Below are positions 33,190 through 43,001 of a stretch of DNA of 64,000 bases, in pieces. Both the position numbers and the translations under genes were made by a program. Source of the DNA: an uncultured Clostridium sp. (GTDB lineage: Bacteria > Bacillota > Clostridia > Lachnospirales > Lachnospiraceae). Where the stretch lies: positions 70,185 through 134,184 of the forward strand of contig CAMYAO010000003.1 of the NCBI GenBank assembly GCA_947253885.1, read 5' to 3'. Positions within the stretch are counted from its first letter, which is position 1; every line of letters begins with the position of its first letter. The notes beneath the pieces are model-generated. The model was not told the origin of the DNA, did no database searches, and worked only from the letters and a program-made list of their open reading frames with translations.

Positions 33190-33981
33190 TCAATAACGAA
33201 CCTTTACCAAAACCAGCCCTTCCGGCGGTGCCGTAAATCCTGCCGCACTCCGGTTTTTCTCCTCCAGAATCGCCTGCATAGATGTTACCGGTATCTTTCC
33301 GATTCCGACTTCTATCAAAGTTCCGGTTAAAATTCTGACCATATTTTGTAAAAAACCGTCACCGGTATATTCTATTACAATCTCCTCTCTTTCCTCTCTG
33401 ATCTCGATGGAAAAAAGCGTTCGTATTCTGGATTTTTTCATATGTTTGTTCCCACAGAAAGATGTAAAATCATGAGTTCCGCACAACTTTTCCGCTGCCG
33501 CTCTCATGGCTGCTGTATCTAGTTGTTTTTCTGTGTAGGTGTATACGTACTTTCGTTCAAATACATTTGGAATAAAAGATGTATAAATGCGATATCGATA
33601 AGTTTTATTTACTGCATGATACCTTGCATGAAAGTGCTCCGGCACTTTTTCTATAGAAAGAACCGCAATGTCTTGAGGAAGATAGGCATTCATATAATGC
33701 AATAAGGCTTCCGGTTCCAGATAAGTCCGATACTCCTTTCGATCGGATATCCCTTTCGGATCAAGCGGCAAATGCACATTGGCAATCTGGGCAAGTGCAT
33801 GTACTCCGGAATCTGTTCTCCCCGAGCCGATTACTGCTACCGGTTCCCTGCACAGCTCTCCCAGCACTTTCTGAAGCTTTCCCTGTATGGTATTTTCCTC
33901 CTTTGGCTGTATCTGCCAGCCTTTATAGCGACTCCCGTCATATGCGATCACAAATTTGTAATTCTGAAATTGCTGCTTCAT
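33190..33981 (-). CDS. truA: tRNA pseudouridine synthase A
   Basis: Forms pseudouridine at positions 38-40 of the tRNA anticodon arm. The 263-residue product has the catalytic D57 in GSGRTDSGVHALAQ and the conserved FHARYHAVNKTYRYRIYT and DGFLQNMVRILTGTL stretches. It lies three bases after the SDR gene. It is a stand-alone copy, outside the ribosomal operon where some Firmicutes keep it. Confidence 0.95.
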   Translation of the reverse strand: MKQQFQNYKFVIAYDGSRYKGWQIQPKEENTIQGKLQKVLGELCREPVAVIGSGRTDSGVHALAQIANVHLPLDPKGISDRKEYRTYLEPEALLHYMNAYLPQDIAVLSIEKVPEHFHARYHAVNKTYRYRIYTSFIPNVFERKYVYTYTEKQLDTAAMRAAAEKLCGTHDFTSFCGNKHMKKSRIRTLFSIEIREEREEIVIEYTGDGFLQNMVRILTGTLIEVGIGKIPVTSMQAILEEKNRSAAGFTAPPEGLVLVKVRY

Positions 33982-33984
33982 CTG

Positions 33985-34758
33985 TCAGACCTTCTTTTTT
34001 TGCTGTCGTGCTATCATCGGCAACTGCAGACTGACCGGTATCAATTTACTAAAAAGTGTCGCTGCCTGCAATGCTCTTCCCGGAACAATAATTATCTTTT
34101 TCTTCTGCATCTGACGACAGGCTTCTCTTACACACTCCGTTACCTTCATTCCCTTTAATGCAAAACGTACATTTGCCACGGAATTGAATTCTGTATGAAC
34201 CGGTCCCGGACACAACGCTCCTACATAGACCCGACTGTGTTTTTGCTTTAATTCAAACGCAATTGCTCTTGTGAAACTGACTACATATGATTTTGAAGCA
34301 TAATATGCCGCCATGTACGGTCCGGCAGGCAACAAACCCGCACTGGATGCGACATTGAGTAAATATCCCCGATTTTCTTTTACGAATCGATTCAGAATCC
34401 CTTTTGAAAAAATCTGTACCGCCTTGATATTCACATTTGTCATTTCCAGTTCTTTCTCCAAAGCGGTTGTCTCATAAGTCCCACAGTCGCCAAACCCTGC
34501 ATTGTTAATAAACAGTTCAACCGGAACTTTCTCCAATTCTTTTAATACCCTGTAACATTCCTCCTCTTTGCTTACATCTGCACAAATATATCCCGCCTTC
34601 ACATGATAATATTCTTCCAGTTCTTTACATAACTGTACTAAACGCTGCTCTCTTCTCGCAACTAAAATCAGCGGATACCCTTTTAATGCCAACTGCTTTG
34701 CAAACTCTCTTCCGATTCCGGAGCTTGCACCTGTTATAACTGCATAAGATTGTTTCAT
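33985..34758 (-). CDS. Short-chain dehydrogenase/reductase
   Basis: A 257-residue SDR with the cofactor motif TGASSGIGREFA at 9-20, the NNAG motif in INNAGFGD, and the catalytic YxxxK in AAYYASKSYV. It belongs to the broad DltE/YqjQ-like group (COG0300), whose substrates are mostly unknown. It lies three bases before truA and 10 bases after the CapA gene. Confidence 0.85.
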   Translation of the reverse strand: MKQSYAVITGASSGIGREFAKQLALKGYPLILVARREQRLVQLCKELEEYYHVKAGYICADVSKEEECYRVLKELEKVPVELFINNAGFGDCGTYETTALEKELEMTNVNIKAVQIFSKGILNRFVKENRGYLLNVASSAGLLPAGPYMAAYYASKSYVVSFTRAIAFELKQKHSRVYVGALCPGPVHTEFNSVANVRFALKGMKVTECVREACRQMQKKKIIIVPGRALQAATLFSKLIPVSLQLPMIARQQKKKV

Positions 34759-34768
34759 AATCGCTCCT

Positions 34769-35896
34769 TTATTCCGATTTGATTACCTTGTTCCACAATA
34801 GTCGTAAATTTGTAGCGGAGAATTCCGGATACTGCTGTTTCAATTCATGCAGACCGGACAAATCATCTGAATACTCCTCCAGAAAGTAAACGGTAGTATC
34901 TGTTTTGGTTGTATGGGTCACAACCGGGATAAACTGATAGTCACAAACCTTTGTCTGACCGCTTTCTTTTTTAAAAGTTACCGTTGCCATCCCTCCGAGT
35001 ACCGTCGGTATTTTATCCTGTCCCGACATGAAATTACCACAAGAGTAAAATACAATTCCGCTCTTTCCGTTTGAAGTTGTTACCTTTTCATAGGGTTGTA
35101 CCACATGCGGGTGTGCACAGATCACAACATCCGCTCCTGCATCGATCAGATCCCTTATATATGTTTTCTGATAATTGTTAGGTTTTTGTGCATATTCCGT
35201 ACCAATATGAACAAAGCAGACTGTGGCATCCGCTTCCCTTTCCGCTGTCTTAATATCGTTGATAAAACGGGTCTTCTGATCTAAAGTATCTACCATATAG
35301 GCAGATCCTGCAGGTATCTTATGTGCAATATTTACACCGAAGGTATAATTGAACATCGCAAGCTTTATATTATTTTTTTCAATTATATCTATCTTTTTCG
35401 CTTCTTCCCTGCTCCCGTGTATTCCCAAAAGCTTTATATCCGGATGTTTTTGCTTCCAATAGTTCAAGGTACTCCTAACACCATACTCCCCCTTATCCCA
35501 GGTATGATTGTTGGCAGACAGAACAATATCAAATCCGGCATCCGCCAAAGCATCCCCCATAGCCTCCGGAGTTCCGAAGTCCGGATATCCGCTTATCCTG
35601 CTCTGATCTTTTACAAAAATAGATTCCTGATTTACCACTGCAATATCATACTTGGAAATCCTGTCCTTTACAGAAGCATAAACAGATTGAAAATCATAGG
35701 TCTGCGTAGATGCATTATAAGCATTCTGATAAACATTCCGGTGCACCAGATTATCTCCGACTGCTGCAAGTGTTACCTGATTTTTCTCTATGGTCATTTC
35801 GGTTTTCGATTCGGGCTTTGCCGTTTTCTGCTTTTTTGCTCCGCACCCAAACAACAAAGAAACCGCCAATAAACTCATAAGAATTATTCGTTTCAC
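34769..35896 (-). CDS. CapA-family lipoprotein (poly-gamma-glutamate synthesis/metallophosphatase-like)
   Basis: A 375-residue exported protein. The N-terminus MKRIILMSLLAVSLLFGCG is a lipoprotein signal with a lipobox cysteine at about residue 18. The rest is a CapA metallophosphatase-like domain with VAAVGDNLVHRN, LSANNHTWDKGEYG and CAHPHVVQPYE. No capB or capC lies nearby, so a role in polyglutamate capsule is not supported; an envelope function is more general. Confidence 0.85.
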   Translation of the reverse strand: MKRIILMSLLAVSLLFGCGAKKQKTAKPESKTEMTIEKNQVTLAAVGDNLVHRNVYQNAYNASTQTYDFQSVYASVKDRISKYDIAVVNQESIFVKDQSRISGYPDFGTPEAMGDALADAGFDIVLSANNHTWDKGEYGVRSTLNYWKQKHPDIKLLGIHGSREEAKKIDIIEKNNIKLAMFNYTFGVNIAHKIPAGSAYMVDTLDQKTRFINDIKTAEREADATVCFVHIGTEYAQKPNNYQKTYIRDLIDAGADVVICAHPHVVQPYEKVTTSNGKSGIVFYSCGNFMSGQDKIPTVLGGMATVTFKKESGQTKVCDYQFIPVVTHTTKTDTTVYFLEEYSDDLSGLHELKQQYPEFSATNLRLLWNKVIKSE

Positions 35897-35928
35897 TTTA
35901 CTCTCTCCACCTTTTGTTTTTTCTTGTA

Positions 35929-38577
35929 TTATACTTCATTTTTCCCTTGTCGTATACGCTCGATCGACTCCGCATCTTCCTGCGACAGATAAGAAAGCAG
36001 GCGATTGGTTTCTTCTTCCTTTTGCTGCAAATACATACGAATTTCCCGATTTGTCATCGCCAGTTCTTCCATAAACTCTCTTGACGACCATCTAACCGCT
36101 CCATGTCCCAATATGATTGTCTGCTCCAACAGGTCGGAGGTTGCCACAATTACCTGTTTCTCCTTTGCAATTTCATTGGTAACACGTTCGATATACTGAT
36201 CTGCCGTTTCCGCTTCTTTTGTGAAAACTACATCTATGTTGTCGTACTTCTCGATCGACCCGGTTCCATTCTCTACTTTATAGGCATCAAACACCAGAAT
36301 CACATGAATTCCCTTTGCCCCCTGATAGTTGGAAAGCATCTCTTTTAACTGTTCTCTATATCCGGATAACTCCGTGGAACTGATCTGCTCCGTCCCCTCC
36401 CATGAAAAAATAATATTATAGCCGTCTACCAGCAAATAGGTTTCTCCTGTCCTTTGAGAACTCTTTTTTCCCGAAGAAGGGGCAGTCCATACCTTTTCCT
36501 TGATTCGCTTCTTTTTCTCTCCGCTTTTATAAGTTCGATTAAAAATCTGCTCCAATTCTTTGTCCAAAACACCATAAGTATTTGAATCTTCTTTTTTTTC
36601 TTCCTTTACGGACTGCAGAGAATGAAGGTACGCTTCTTCTCTCTCCTTTCGAAGCTGCCGCTGCGTATATTCGCTTACCACATGAGCATACGATTTCACT
36701 TCTGTCCACGGAATATAGACCGCTGAACCCTGTAAAAAAAAGAGGGAAGAGGATGGATGCTCCGAATCTGTCTCCGGCAGATATGCCGACTCTTCTATTA
36801 TACCTTCAGCATCTTCACATTCAAAATATCCCAAAAAAGAATACAGCAGTCTTCCCTGACCGTGTGTATAAGAAACCACTTCCATGCTGTAGCTATTTAA
36901 AGTTCTCACCGGAGCCTTTCCTCGTAATACAGATATGTCTCCTTTTGAAACAGGTGCTCCAAAATCTCCCCTCAACTGTCCGATATCCGTCATAGCTCTT
37001 CCGACGAATTCAGTCGGAATCTCCAGTTGGTACTGGTAATAGGGTTCCAACAGCACAGATGTCGCCTGCATCAGACCCTGACGAACCGCTCTCAATGCGC
37101 ATTCCCTAAAGTCCGTCGTCTGGGAATGCTTCGCATGACAGGCTCCATCTATCAGTGTGATTACGACATCTGTCAACTGTGAACCTGTCAATACACCGAC
37201 ATGTTCCTCTTTTTTTAAATTTTCTATTACAGTCTTTTGCCAGTTCAGAGGCAGATGCGACTCTTTACAATCGGAAATAATCCGAATCCCGGAGCCTCTC
37301 TCTCCCGGCTCCAGTAACACGTGTACCTCTCCGTAATGACGAATCGGCTCAAAATGCGCAATTCCCTCTACAGTATCCGCAATTGTCTCCCGGTATAAAA
37401 CAGAACCCGGATCGAATGTAACCTCCAAGCCAAACCGTTCTTTTATCAAATGACGCAAGATTTCCTGCTGAACCTCTCCCATGAGCTTTACCTGAATCTC
37501 TCCGCTTTTTTCCTGCCATGAGAGAGAAAGCTGAGGCTCCTCTTCTTCCAGTTCCTTTAATTTTCCGAATATCTCTGTCGGATTACTTCCCTCCGGCAGT
37601 CTCAACTGATAAGAAACGACTGCAAACAGTTCCGGATCCGGTAGATTCGTCATATTTCCGTATCCCTGTCCCGCCGCTGAATCATTAAGCCCCACGACAG
37701 CACAAACATCTCCCGCCTCTACCTGTCGGACAGTCTGATATCGTTCTCCCTGATAAATACGAATCTCATTGATCTTCTCTTGCCCCAACATTTCTTTTAC
37801 TTGTAATCTTCCTCCTGACACCTTTAAAAAAGTCAGTCTCTGACTATTTTCGTGTGCAATCTTATAAACAAGCGCTCCGAATGTATCTTCATATACCGAA
37901 GGAATCATCATCTTTTCCATCAGATGCAACAGCTGTGTTACCCCGTCTCCCAGAAGAGCGGAACCGAATACTATCGGAAAGAGCTGTCGATTTCGTATCT
38001 GTTTTGACATCGTTTTTTCAGTTACCCACTCGTCGCTCAAATATTCCTGCATTCCTTCCTCCGAACACAGCGCAATCTGCTCCCAAAAACTGTTATCCGG
38101 ATTGGAAGAAAAATCTATGCAATTGTCGGAAAGTTCTGTCGTTATTTCCTCCAAAATCCTCTGTTTCTGATCCGTCCGATCCATTTTATTCAGAAACAAA
38201 AACGTCGGAATCTGATAGCGTTTCAGCAAATACCAAAGTGTTTTGGTATGACTCTGTACTCCTTCTGTTCCGCTGATCAGCAGTACCGCATAATCCAATA
38301 TAGACAGTGCCCGCTCCATCTCCGGTGAAAAATCAATATGCCCCGGTGTATCAATCAAATACATCGTGATATTTTGGAGCGGAATCTGTGCAGTTTTGGA
38401 AAAAATGGTAATTCCCCTCTTTCGTTCCAACTCTTCCGTATCAAAAAAGGTATCTCTGTGATCTACTCTTCCGACAGAGTGAATCTGCCCTGTCTGATAT
38501 AAAATCTGTTCTGCCAATGTAGTCTTTCCAGTATCTACATGTGCCAGCAATCCTACTGTTACTTTTTTTGTATTCAC
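35929..38577 (-). CDS. TetM-like translation GTPase fused to a Rae1/YacP-type NYN nuclease
   Basis: An 882-residue fusion. Residues 1 to about 640 follow EF-G and ribosome-protection proteins: GTPase motifs AHVDTGKTTL, RGITI, DTPGH and NKMD, then domains II-V. The tip loop, SPVSTPADF in Tet(M), here reads HAKHSQTTDF and lacks the key proline, so true tetracycline resistance is doubtful. A charged linker (about 640-712) leads to a C-terminal NYN/PIN domain (713-882: YLLVDGYNII, VILVFDAYK, KEAETADQYIERV, VIVATSDLLEQ) closely resembling Rae1/YacP, the ribosomal A-site mRNA nuclease of Bacillus. It lies downstream of sbcC on the same strand. Confidence 0.85.
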   Translation of the reverse strand: MNTKKVTVGLLAHVDTGKTTLAEQILYQTGQIHSVGRVDHRDTFFDTEELERKRGITIFSKTAQIPLQNITMYLIDTPGHIDFSPEMERALSILDYAVLLISGTEGVQSHTKTLWYLLKRYQIPTFLFLNKMDRTDQKQRILEEITTELSDNCIDFSSNPDNSFWEQIALCSEEGMQEYLSDEWVTEKTMSKQIRNRQLFPIVFGSALLGDGVTQLLHLMEKMMIPSVYEDTFGALVYKIAHENSQRLTFLKVSGGRLQVKEMLGQEKINEIRIYQGERYQTVRQVEAGDVCAVVGLNDSAAGQGYGNMTNLPDPELFAVVSYQLRLPEGSNPTEIFGKLKELEEEEPQLSLSWQEKSGEIQVKLMGEVQQEILRHLIKERFGLEVTFDPGSVLYRETIADTVEGIAHFEPIRHYGEVHVLLEPGERGSGIRIISDCKESHLPLNWQKTVIENLKKEEHVGVLTGSQLTDVVITLIDGACHAKHSQTTDFRECALRAVRQGLMQATSVLLEPYYQYQLEIPTEFVGRAMTDIGQLRGDFGAPVSKGDISVLRGKAPVRTLNSYSMEVVSYTHGQGRLLYSFLGYFECEDAEGIIEESAYLPETDSEHPSSSLFFLQGSAVYIPWTEVKSYAHVVSEYTQRQLRKEREEAYLHSLQSVKEEKKEDSNTYGVLDKELEQIFNRTYKSGEKKKRIKEKVWTAPSSGKKSSQRTGETYLLVDGYNIIFSWEGTEQISSTELSGYREQLKEMLSNYQGAKGIHVILVFDAYKVENGTGSIEKYDNIDVVFTKEAETADQYIERVTNEIAKEKQVIVATSDLLEQTIILGHGAVRWSSREFMEELAMTNREIRMYLQQKEEETNRLLSYLSQEDAESIERIRQGKNEV

Positions 38578-38598
38578 TCTAACAACCTCATGTCCATG

Positions 38599-41500
38599 TT
38601 AATAAAACTCAGCCCGAACCTTACTTCCGATTCCTCCGGATTTCGCACTCTCTACAATCAGTCTGGCTCCGATCCTCTCTTTAATCGCTTCCACATGTGT
38701 AATCAGACCAATACACAAACCTCTTGCCTGTAATTCATATAAGGAGTCCATTACTACATTCACATAGTGCTCATCTAAGGTTCCAAAGCCCTCGTCCAAG
38801 AAAAACAGCTCTATATTGCTTGCTCCTTTCATCTGTACCTGTCTGGATAGTGCCAGTGCCAATGCCAGAGAAACCACAAAGGTCTCGCCTCCGGATAAAG
38901 TTTCCGGAGGTCTCGCCTCTCCGCTGTTTTTATAATCATAAATTCGAAAATCATTTGATTCGTCCAGTGCCAGTTCATAAGTGCCGTGTGTCATATCTCT
39001 CAGTCTTTCATTTGCATCTATTGTAATCCGTTTCAGATAAAAAGAGGCGACATAAGACACAAACGCTTTCCCCCGCAACACCGTCTCCAGTTCTCTTATT
39101 ACTGCCAATTGATGCTCTGTCTCATCCTTCTGATGCAAAATTTCTTTCAGTGCTTTCCATCGTTTTGTACAATCCGACAATCTGATCCGGATCTCTGCCA
39201 AATTGCTTCGCAACTCTTTTTCCTGCTTCGATAACTGTTGCAGATCCTCCTGTGCCGATACCCATTCCTGTTGAGTGACCCGTTTATCTCCCAGTTGCTT
39301 TGACAATGATTCTATACGATTCCGACCGATATGAACCTGCTCTTCAAACTGACGGATTTCCTGTTCCGACCGCTCCAGCTCCTCTTGCGCCCTGTAATGT
39401 GTTTCGATCCACGCTTCAGAAGAAATCCCGTGCTCGCTCATCTGACTCTCCAACTGCTCTGAAAGGCTCTGTAATTTTCCCCGGTTGACCGCTTCATTAC
39501 TGCTTAATGACTGAAATTTCTCCCTTGTCTCCAGAAGTTCCCGTTCATATTTTTTTACAGTCTCCAAAGCAGTCTGATACCTGTTCTGAACCTCCATGAT
39601 CTCCTGTTCGATCTTTACCTGTTGCCGTTGTATTTCCTCTGATGAATGAAACTCCGTCTTCTTTTGACGACAATACATCTCCTGTTCCGCCTGTAGAATC
39701 TCCAGATTTTTTTGCAACTTCTGTTTCTGTGCTTCCAGCTCCCTTGTATGATTTGCACACTGTTCCGATTTTTTTTGCTGCTCTTCCATCGCAATTGTAA
39801 GTTCCGAAATCTTCCGATCCAATTCCTCGGATTCTTTTATCACCGCCCGGATTCGATCCCACTCTTCTGCAAAACTGCCGGAAAGATTTATTTTACTTTT
39901 CCACCCGATACATTCGTTTGTTTTATCCGTATGGTTCTGCTTGCAGATTTCCAATGCGGTTTCCAGTTCTTTTTTCTGTAGCTGCAACTGTTCGATCATA
40001 GCTTCCACCTTGGCACGGTTCCGCTCCACTTCCCCTTTTTCCTGCTGTTTCTCTTTTAGTAGGTGATCCAATTCTTCCAGCTCTTCCTTCCACTGCTTTG
40101 CTTCTGCTTCCAGCTCAAACCGTTCCAACTCCGACTCTCTTGAGATCGCCGAAAGATCAAAATGAGTGCTTCCACATACAGGACAAGGCTCTCCTTCTCT
40201 CAGAGAAGTTCTTAAAAATGCTGCCAAAGAGGCTTTTTGCTTCTGCTCATTCTGCTCGATTGCAAGCTGTTTCTCACGCTTGCGCTCCTGAAGCTCCTGC
40301 TCCTGCTCTTTTTTCAAACGCTGCAGTTCTTCTCCCTTGATCTTTTGTTCTTCCCATTGTACAAGGCGATCATTGCACTCCTGATACAGTGCTTGTTTTC
40401 CGATTTGTTCCTTTAACAGCTGCATCTCTTCTTTTTCTAAATTACAACCCTGCAGAATCTGCTCCTGATACTCTCCGGAAATAAACCTCTCTTGCTTTTG
40501 CTTTCGGTATATCTTTTGTTCTTCTGATAACCTGATTGCTGTTTCCGCCTCCGCTTTTTCCTGTTTCTCTGAAAGCTCCAGCTTTTGATTCTGCCGCTTT
40601 AATTTTACTTCCTCTTCTTTTTGCTTCTGATACACCCCCTCCAGTTTCCGGATAAGCTCCTTCTCTGCCGCAAGAACTTCTCTTTGTGCATTCTTCTCCG
40701 GTAAGTTTTCCAATACTTCGATCTGACATCTTTGCAGTTCCTCTTCTGCTTTTTCCGATTGTTCTATCTGTTTTTGTAACTGTTCATTCAACAGAATCTG
40801 CTCCTGTCTATAGCTGTCGAGCAGACTCAGCAACTCTTTTTTCTGCAATAGAATCTGATAAAGCCGGTTTGCCAGTGCTCCGGAATGCAGAACCTCCCGC
40901 TTTTCGTCCATCTCCACTTTCTGTGAAAGAAGGCTCTGATACTTCTCCTGCTCCACCTCTAATTCCACTTGAATCTGTCTGTATCTTTCCAGTTTTTTTA
41001 ATTCTGCATCTTTTGACTTCAGCTGCTCCTCTATTTGATTCAGCTTTTCCTTTCCGATCTCTGTCTCTTTCTTTAATTCTGTCTCCAGTTCCTCAGAGAC
41101 CTCTCCGATTCCCTGACACTGCCCTTCCAGATTTGAGACCTTCTCTTCCGCCTCCTGCCGCTTTCTCTTTACACGTTCCGACAGTTCCGAACCATACTTT
41201 TCCAAACGAAAGATGCGCTCCAACATATCCCGCTTTCCGCTTCCCTTCATCTTCAGAAATTCCGAAAACTTTCCCTGCGGAAGTATTACGGTTCTGGTAA
41301 AATCATCCAGATTTAATCCAAGTAATTTCCGACATGCTGCAGTTACTTCTTTTGTCTTGTCTGCAAGGATCTCCGTCTCTCCGTCTGATAAACATCTCTC
41401 CAGCCTTGCCTTATTTCCCTGATCATTTCCGGTTGCCTTACTGTGCTTAAACGTTCTGCTGACGCGATAAATCTGATCTTCCATTAAAAAATCCAATATC

Positions 41501-41718
41501 ACACTGCATTTATCCGTTCCTATATTAATAAAGTTTTTACTTCCACGTGCCACTTCACCGTAAAGTGCAAGCGTGATTCCGTCAATAATACTGCTTTTTC
41601 CGCTCCCGGTAGGCCCGAAGATTCCAAACACCCCCTGCTCTGTCACTTTAGAAAAATCAATGACTGTTGTCTGCTGAAAGCTGTTTAAACCCGCTATCTC
41701 TAATCTGATCGGCTTCAT
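38599..41718 (-). CDS. sbcC: Exonuclease subunit SbcC
   Basis: ATPase subunit of the SbcCD (Rad50/Mre11-type) nuclease that cuts DNA hairpins and protein-blocked ends. The 1039-residue product has Walker A GPTGSGKSS at 35-43, long coiled coils, the zinc hook CPVC at 512-515, the ABC signature LSGGETFVVSLALALALS and Walker B IELFFLDEGFGTLD. It overlaps sbcD by four bases. Confidence 0.96.
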   Translation of the reverse strand: MKPIRLEIAGLNSFQQTTVIDFSKVTEQGVFGIFGPTGSGKSSIIDGITLALYGEVARGSKNFINIGTDKCSVILDFLMEDQIYRVSRTFKHSKATGNDQGNKARLERCLSDGETEILADKTKEVTAACRKLLGLNLDDFTRTVILPQGKFSEFLKMKGSGKRDMLERIFRLEKYGSELSERVKRKRQEAEEKVSNLEGQCQGIGEVSEELETELKKETEIGKEKLNQIEEQLKSKDAELKKLERYRQIQVELEVEQEKYQSLLSQKVEMDEKREVLHSGALANRLYQILLQKKELLSLLDSYRQEQILLNEQLQKQIEQSEKAEEELQRCQIEVLENLPEKNAQREVLAAEKELIRKLEGVYQKQKEEEVKLKRQNQKLELSEKQEKAEAETAIRLSEEQKIYRKQKQERFISGEYQEQILQGCNLEKEEMQLLKEQIGKQALYQECNDRLVQWEEQKIKGEELQRLKKEQEQELQERKREKQLAIEQNEQKQKASLAAFLRTSLREGEPCPVCGSTHFDLSAISRESELERFELEAEAKQWKEELEELDHLLKEKQQEKGEVERNRAKVEAMIEQLQLQKKELETALEICKQNHTDKTNECIGWKSKINLSGSFAEEWDRIRAVIKESEELDRKISELTIAMEEQQKKSEQCANHTRELEAQKQKLQKNLEILQAEQEMYCRQKKTEFHSSEEIQRQQVKIEQEIMEVQNRYQTALETVKKYERELLETREKFQSLSSNEAVNRGKLQSLSEQLESQMSEHGISSEAWIETHYRAQEELERSEQEIRQFEEQVHIGRNRIESLSKQLGDKRVTQQEWVSAQEDLQQLSKQEKELRSNLAEIRIRLSDCTKRWKALKEILHQKDETEHQLAVIRELETVLRGKAFVSYVASFYLKRITIDANERLRDMTHGTYELALDESNDFRIYDYKNSGEARPPETLSGGETFVVSLALALALSRQVQMKGASNIELFFLDEGFGTLDEHYVNVVMDSLYELQARGLCIGLITHVEAIKERIGARLIVESAKSGGIGSKVRAEFY

Positions 41719-42923
41719 TCTTCCTCCTCCGTCAACTCTGCCAGCAGTTTCATCATCTCCGGATTCGGTTTCCCTCTTCCCGAAGACTCATAAAACTGTC
41801 GAAACAGGGCAATCACATTTTCTTCCTGTCGCAGTTGTTCTCTTTCCTCTTCCGTTCTGTCTTTTCCGGAAAAGTCCGGAACAATCTCTAAAATATCCGC
41901 CTTGATCTCTTTCAATTTTCTGATCTGATCTTCCAACAACGGTGTGATCAACCGAATTGTTAAAAAGACCCAGCATTCCCTTTCGGCATTCTCTGTACAT
42001 TTTGCCACGGCTTCCTCATAAGAATTACAGAACCATCGCTCAATCGGTTTCGGATCCGGCAAAAGAAGCGACTCTGTTTTTATCCGTTTTCCATCCTCAA
42101 ATGTAACCAGATTACACTGCTTCGGAGTTTTTATCTCATCGGAATGATATGGTAATATCGCTCCGCTATATCTGGCTCTCTTTTCTGTTCCACCTACTGT
42201 CTGCGGCTTATGCACATGTCCGAGTGCAATATAATCCGCCTTCTTCGGAAATACAAAAGACTGCAACAGGTAACTTCCTCCAAGCTGGGTGCTCCGCTCA
42301 CTCTTATCTCCTTCATATCCTGCTGTAAAAACATGACTCATCAAAATATTGATCGTATCCTCCCGATAATGTCGATCTATTTCTTCATACAGAGATGCCA
42401 TCTTCTCTTCATAGCTTTTCAAATGACTCTCCTCATTTGTGATATCCTGATAAAAAACCTCTCCGAGTGATTTTTCGCTGGTATAAGGAAGACATCCGAA
42501 TCTTACCGTCTCTCCTTTTATCTCCACTTCAAAGCATCCCCTGCCAAGGGACTTCACCTGATAGTCTCCATATCTTCCACTCTCGATCTCTTCCGTCGGA
42601 GTTCCGATAATCACAATCCCCTGAGATTTTGCCAACGGTAAAAGACCGGTCAGACGTTCCGGCTTATCGTGATTTCCTGCGATAATTACCACAAGACGCT
42701 TCCCGTTCTGTGCAATCTGATGTACCGTGTCACAAAATAACTCTACCGCCGCCGCACTCGGATTTCCGTTATCGTAGATATCCCCTGCAATTCCGATCAC
42801 ATCCACCTCATGTTTCCGAACAAGCTCCACAATATAATGCAACACCTTCTTTTGCTCTTTCAATCGACTTCGATCGACCAGCAGTTTTCCTAAGTGCCAG
42901 TCTGCTGTATGTAAAAATTTCAT
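41715..42923 (-). CDS. sbcD: Exonuclease subunit SbcD
   Basis: Mre11-type nuclease partner of SbcC. The 402-residue product has the phosphoesterase motifs FLHTADWHLGK, IAGDIYDNGN, IIAGNHDKPERL, MSHVFTAGYE and ALGHVHKPQ with their metal-binding D/H/N residues. It overlaps sbcC by four bases. Confidence 0.95.
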   Translation of the reverse strand: MKFLHTADWHLGKLLVDRSRLKEQKKVLHYIVELVRKHEVDVIGIAGDIYDNGNPSAAAVELFCDTVHQIAQNGKRLVVIIAGNHDKPERLTGLLPLAKSQGIVIIGTPTEEIESGRYGDYQVKSLGRGCFEVEIKGETVRFGCLPYTSEKSLGEVFYQDITNEESHLKSYEEKMASLYEEIDRHYREDTINILMSHVFTAGYEGDKSERSTQLGGSYLLQSFVFPKKADYIALGHVHKPQTVGGTEKRARYSGAILPYHSDEIKTPKQCNLVTFEDGKRIKTESLLLPDPKPIERWFCNSYEEAVAKCTENAERECWVFLTIRLITPLLEDQIRKLKEIKADILEIVPDFSGKDRTEEEREQLRQEENVIALFRQFYESSGRGKPNPEMMKLLAELTEEEE

Positions 42924-42965
42924 AGAATTCTCTTCCTCCTGTACTTCCTCAAATTATAACAGAAA

Positions 42966-42996
42966 ATGAGATGTATCCCAAAAAGACACATCTCAC
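42966..42996 (-). terminator. Probable terminator of bceB
   Basis: TGAGATGT (42967-42974) pairs with ACATCTCA (42988-42995) around a 13-base loop; on the minus strand ATTTTCT follows. The stem is modest and the T-run short, so some readthrough into sbcD is possible. Confidence 0.45.
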
Positions 42997-43001
42997 TTTC
43001 T

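Noticed and set aside
34769..35896. Poly-gamma-glutamate capsule locus
   Set aside because: Only a CapA-like protein is present; no capB, capC or capD lies nearby.
35929..38577. Plain tetracycline-resistance gene (tetM/tetW type)
   Set aside because: The drug-ejecting tip loop is not conserved and a nuclease domain is fused at the end; there are no mobile-element or resistance genes around it.
40686..41300. Plus-strand frame of 204 codons inside sbcC
   Set aside because: It mirrors the coiled-coil coding region of sbcC; the Ser/Pro/Leu-rich translation is what the complement of Glu/Lys/Gln-rich coding DNA gives.
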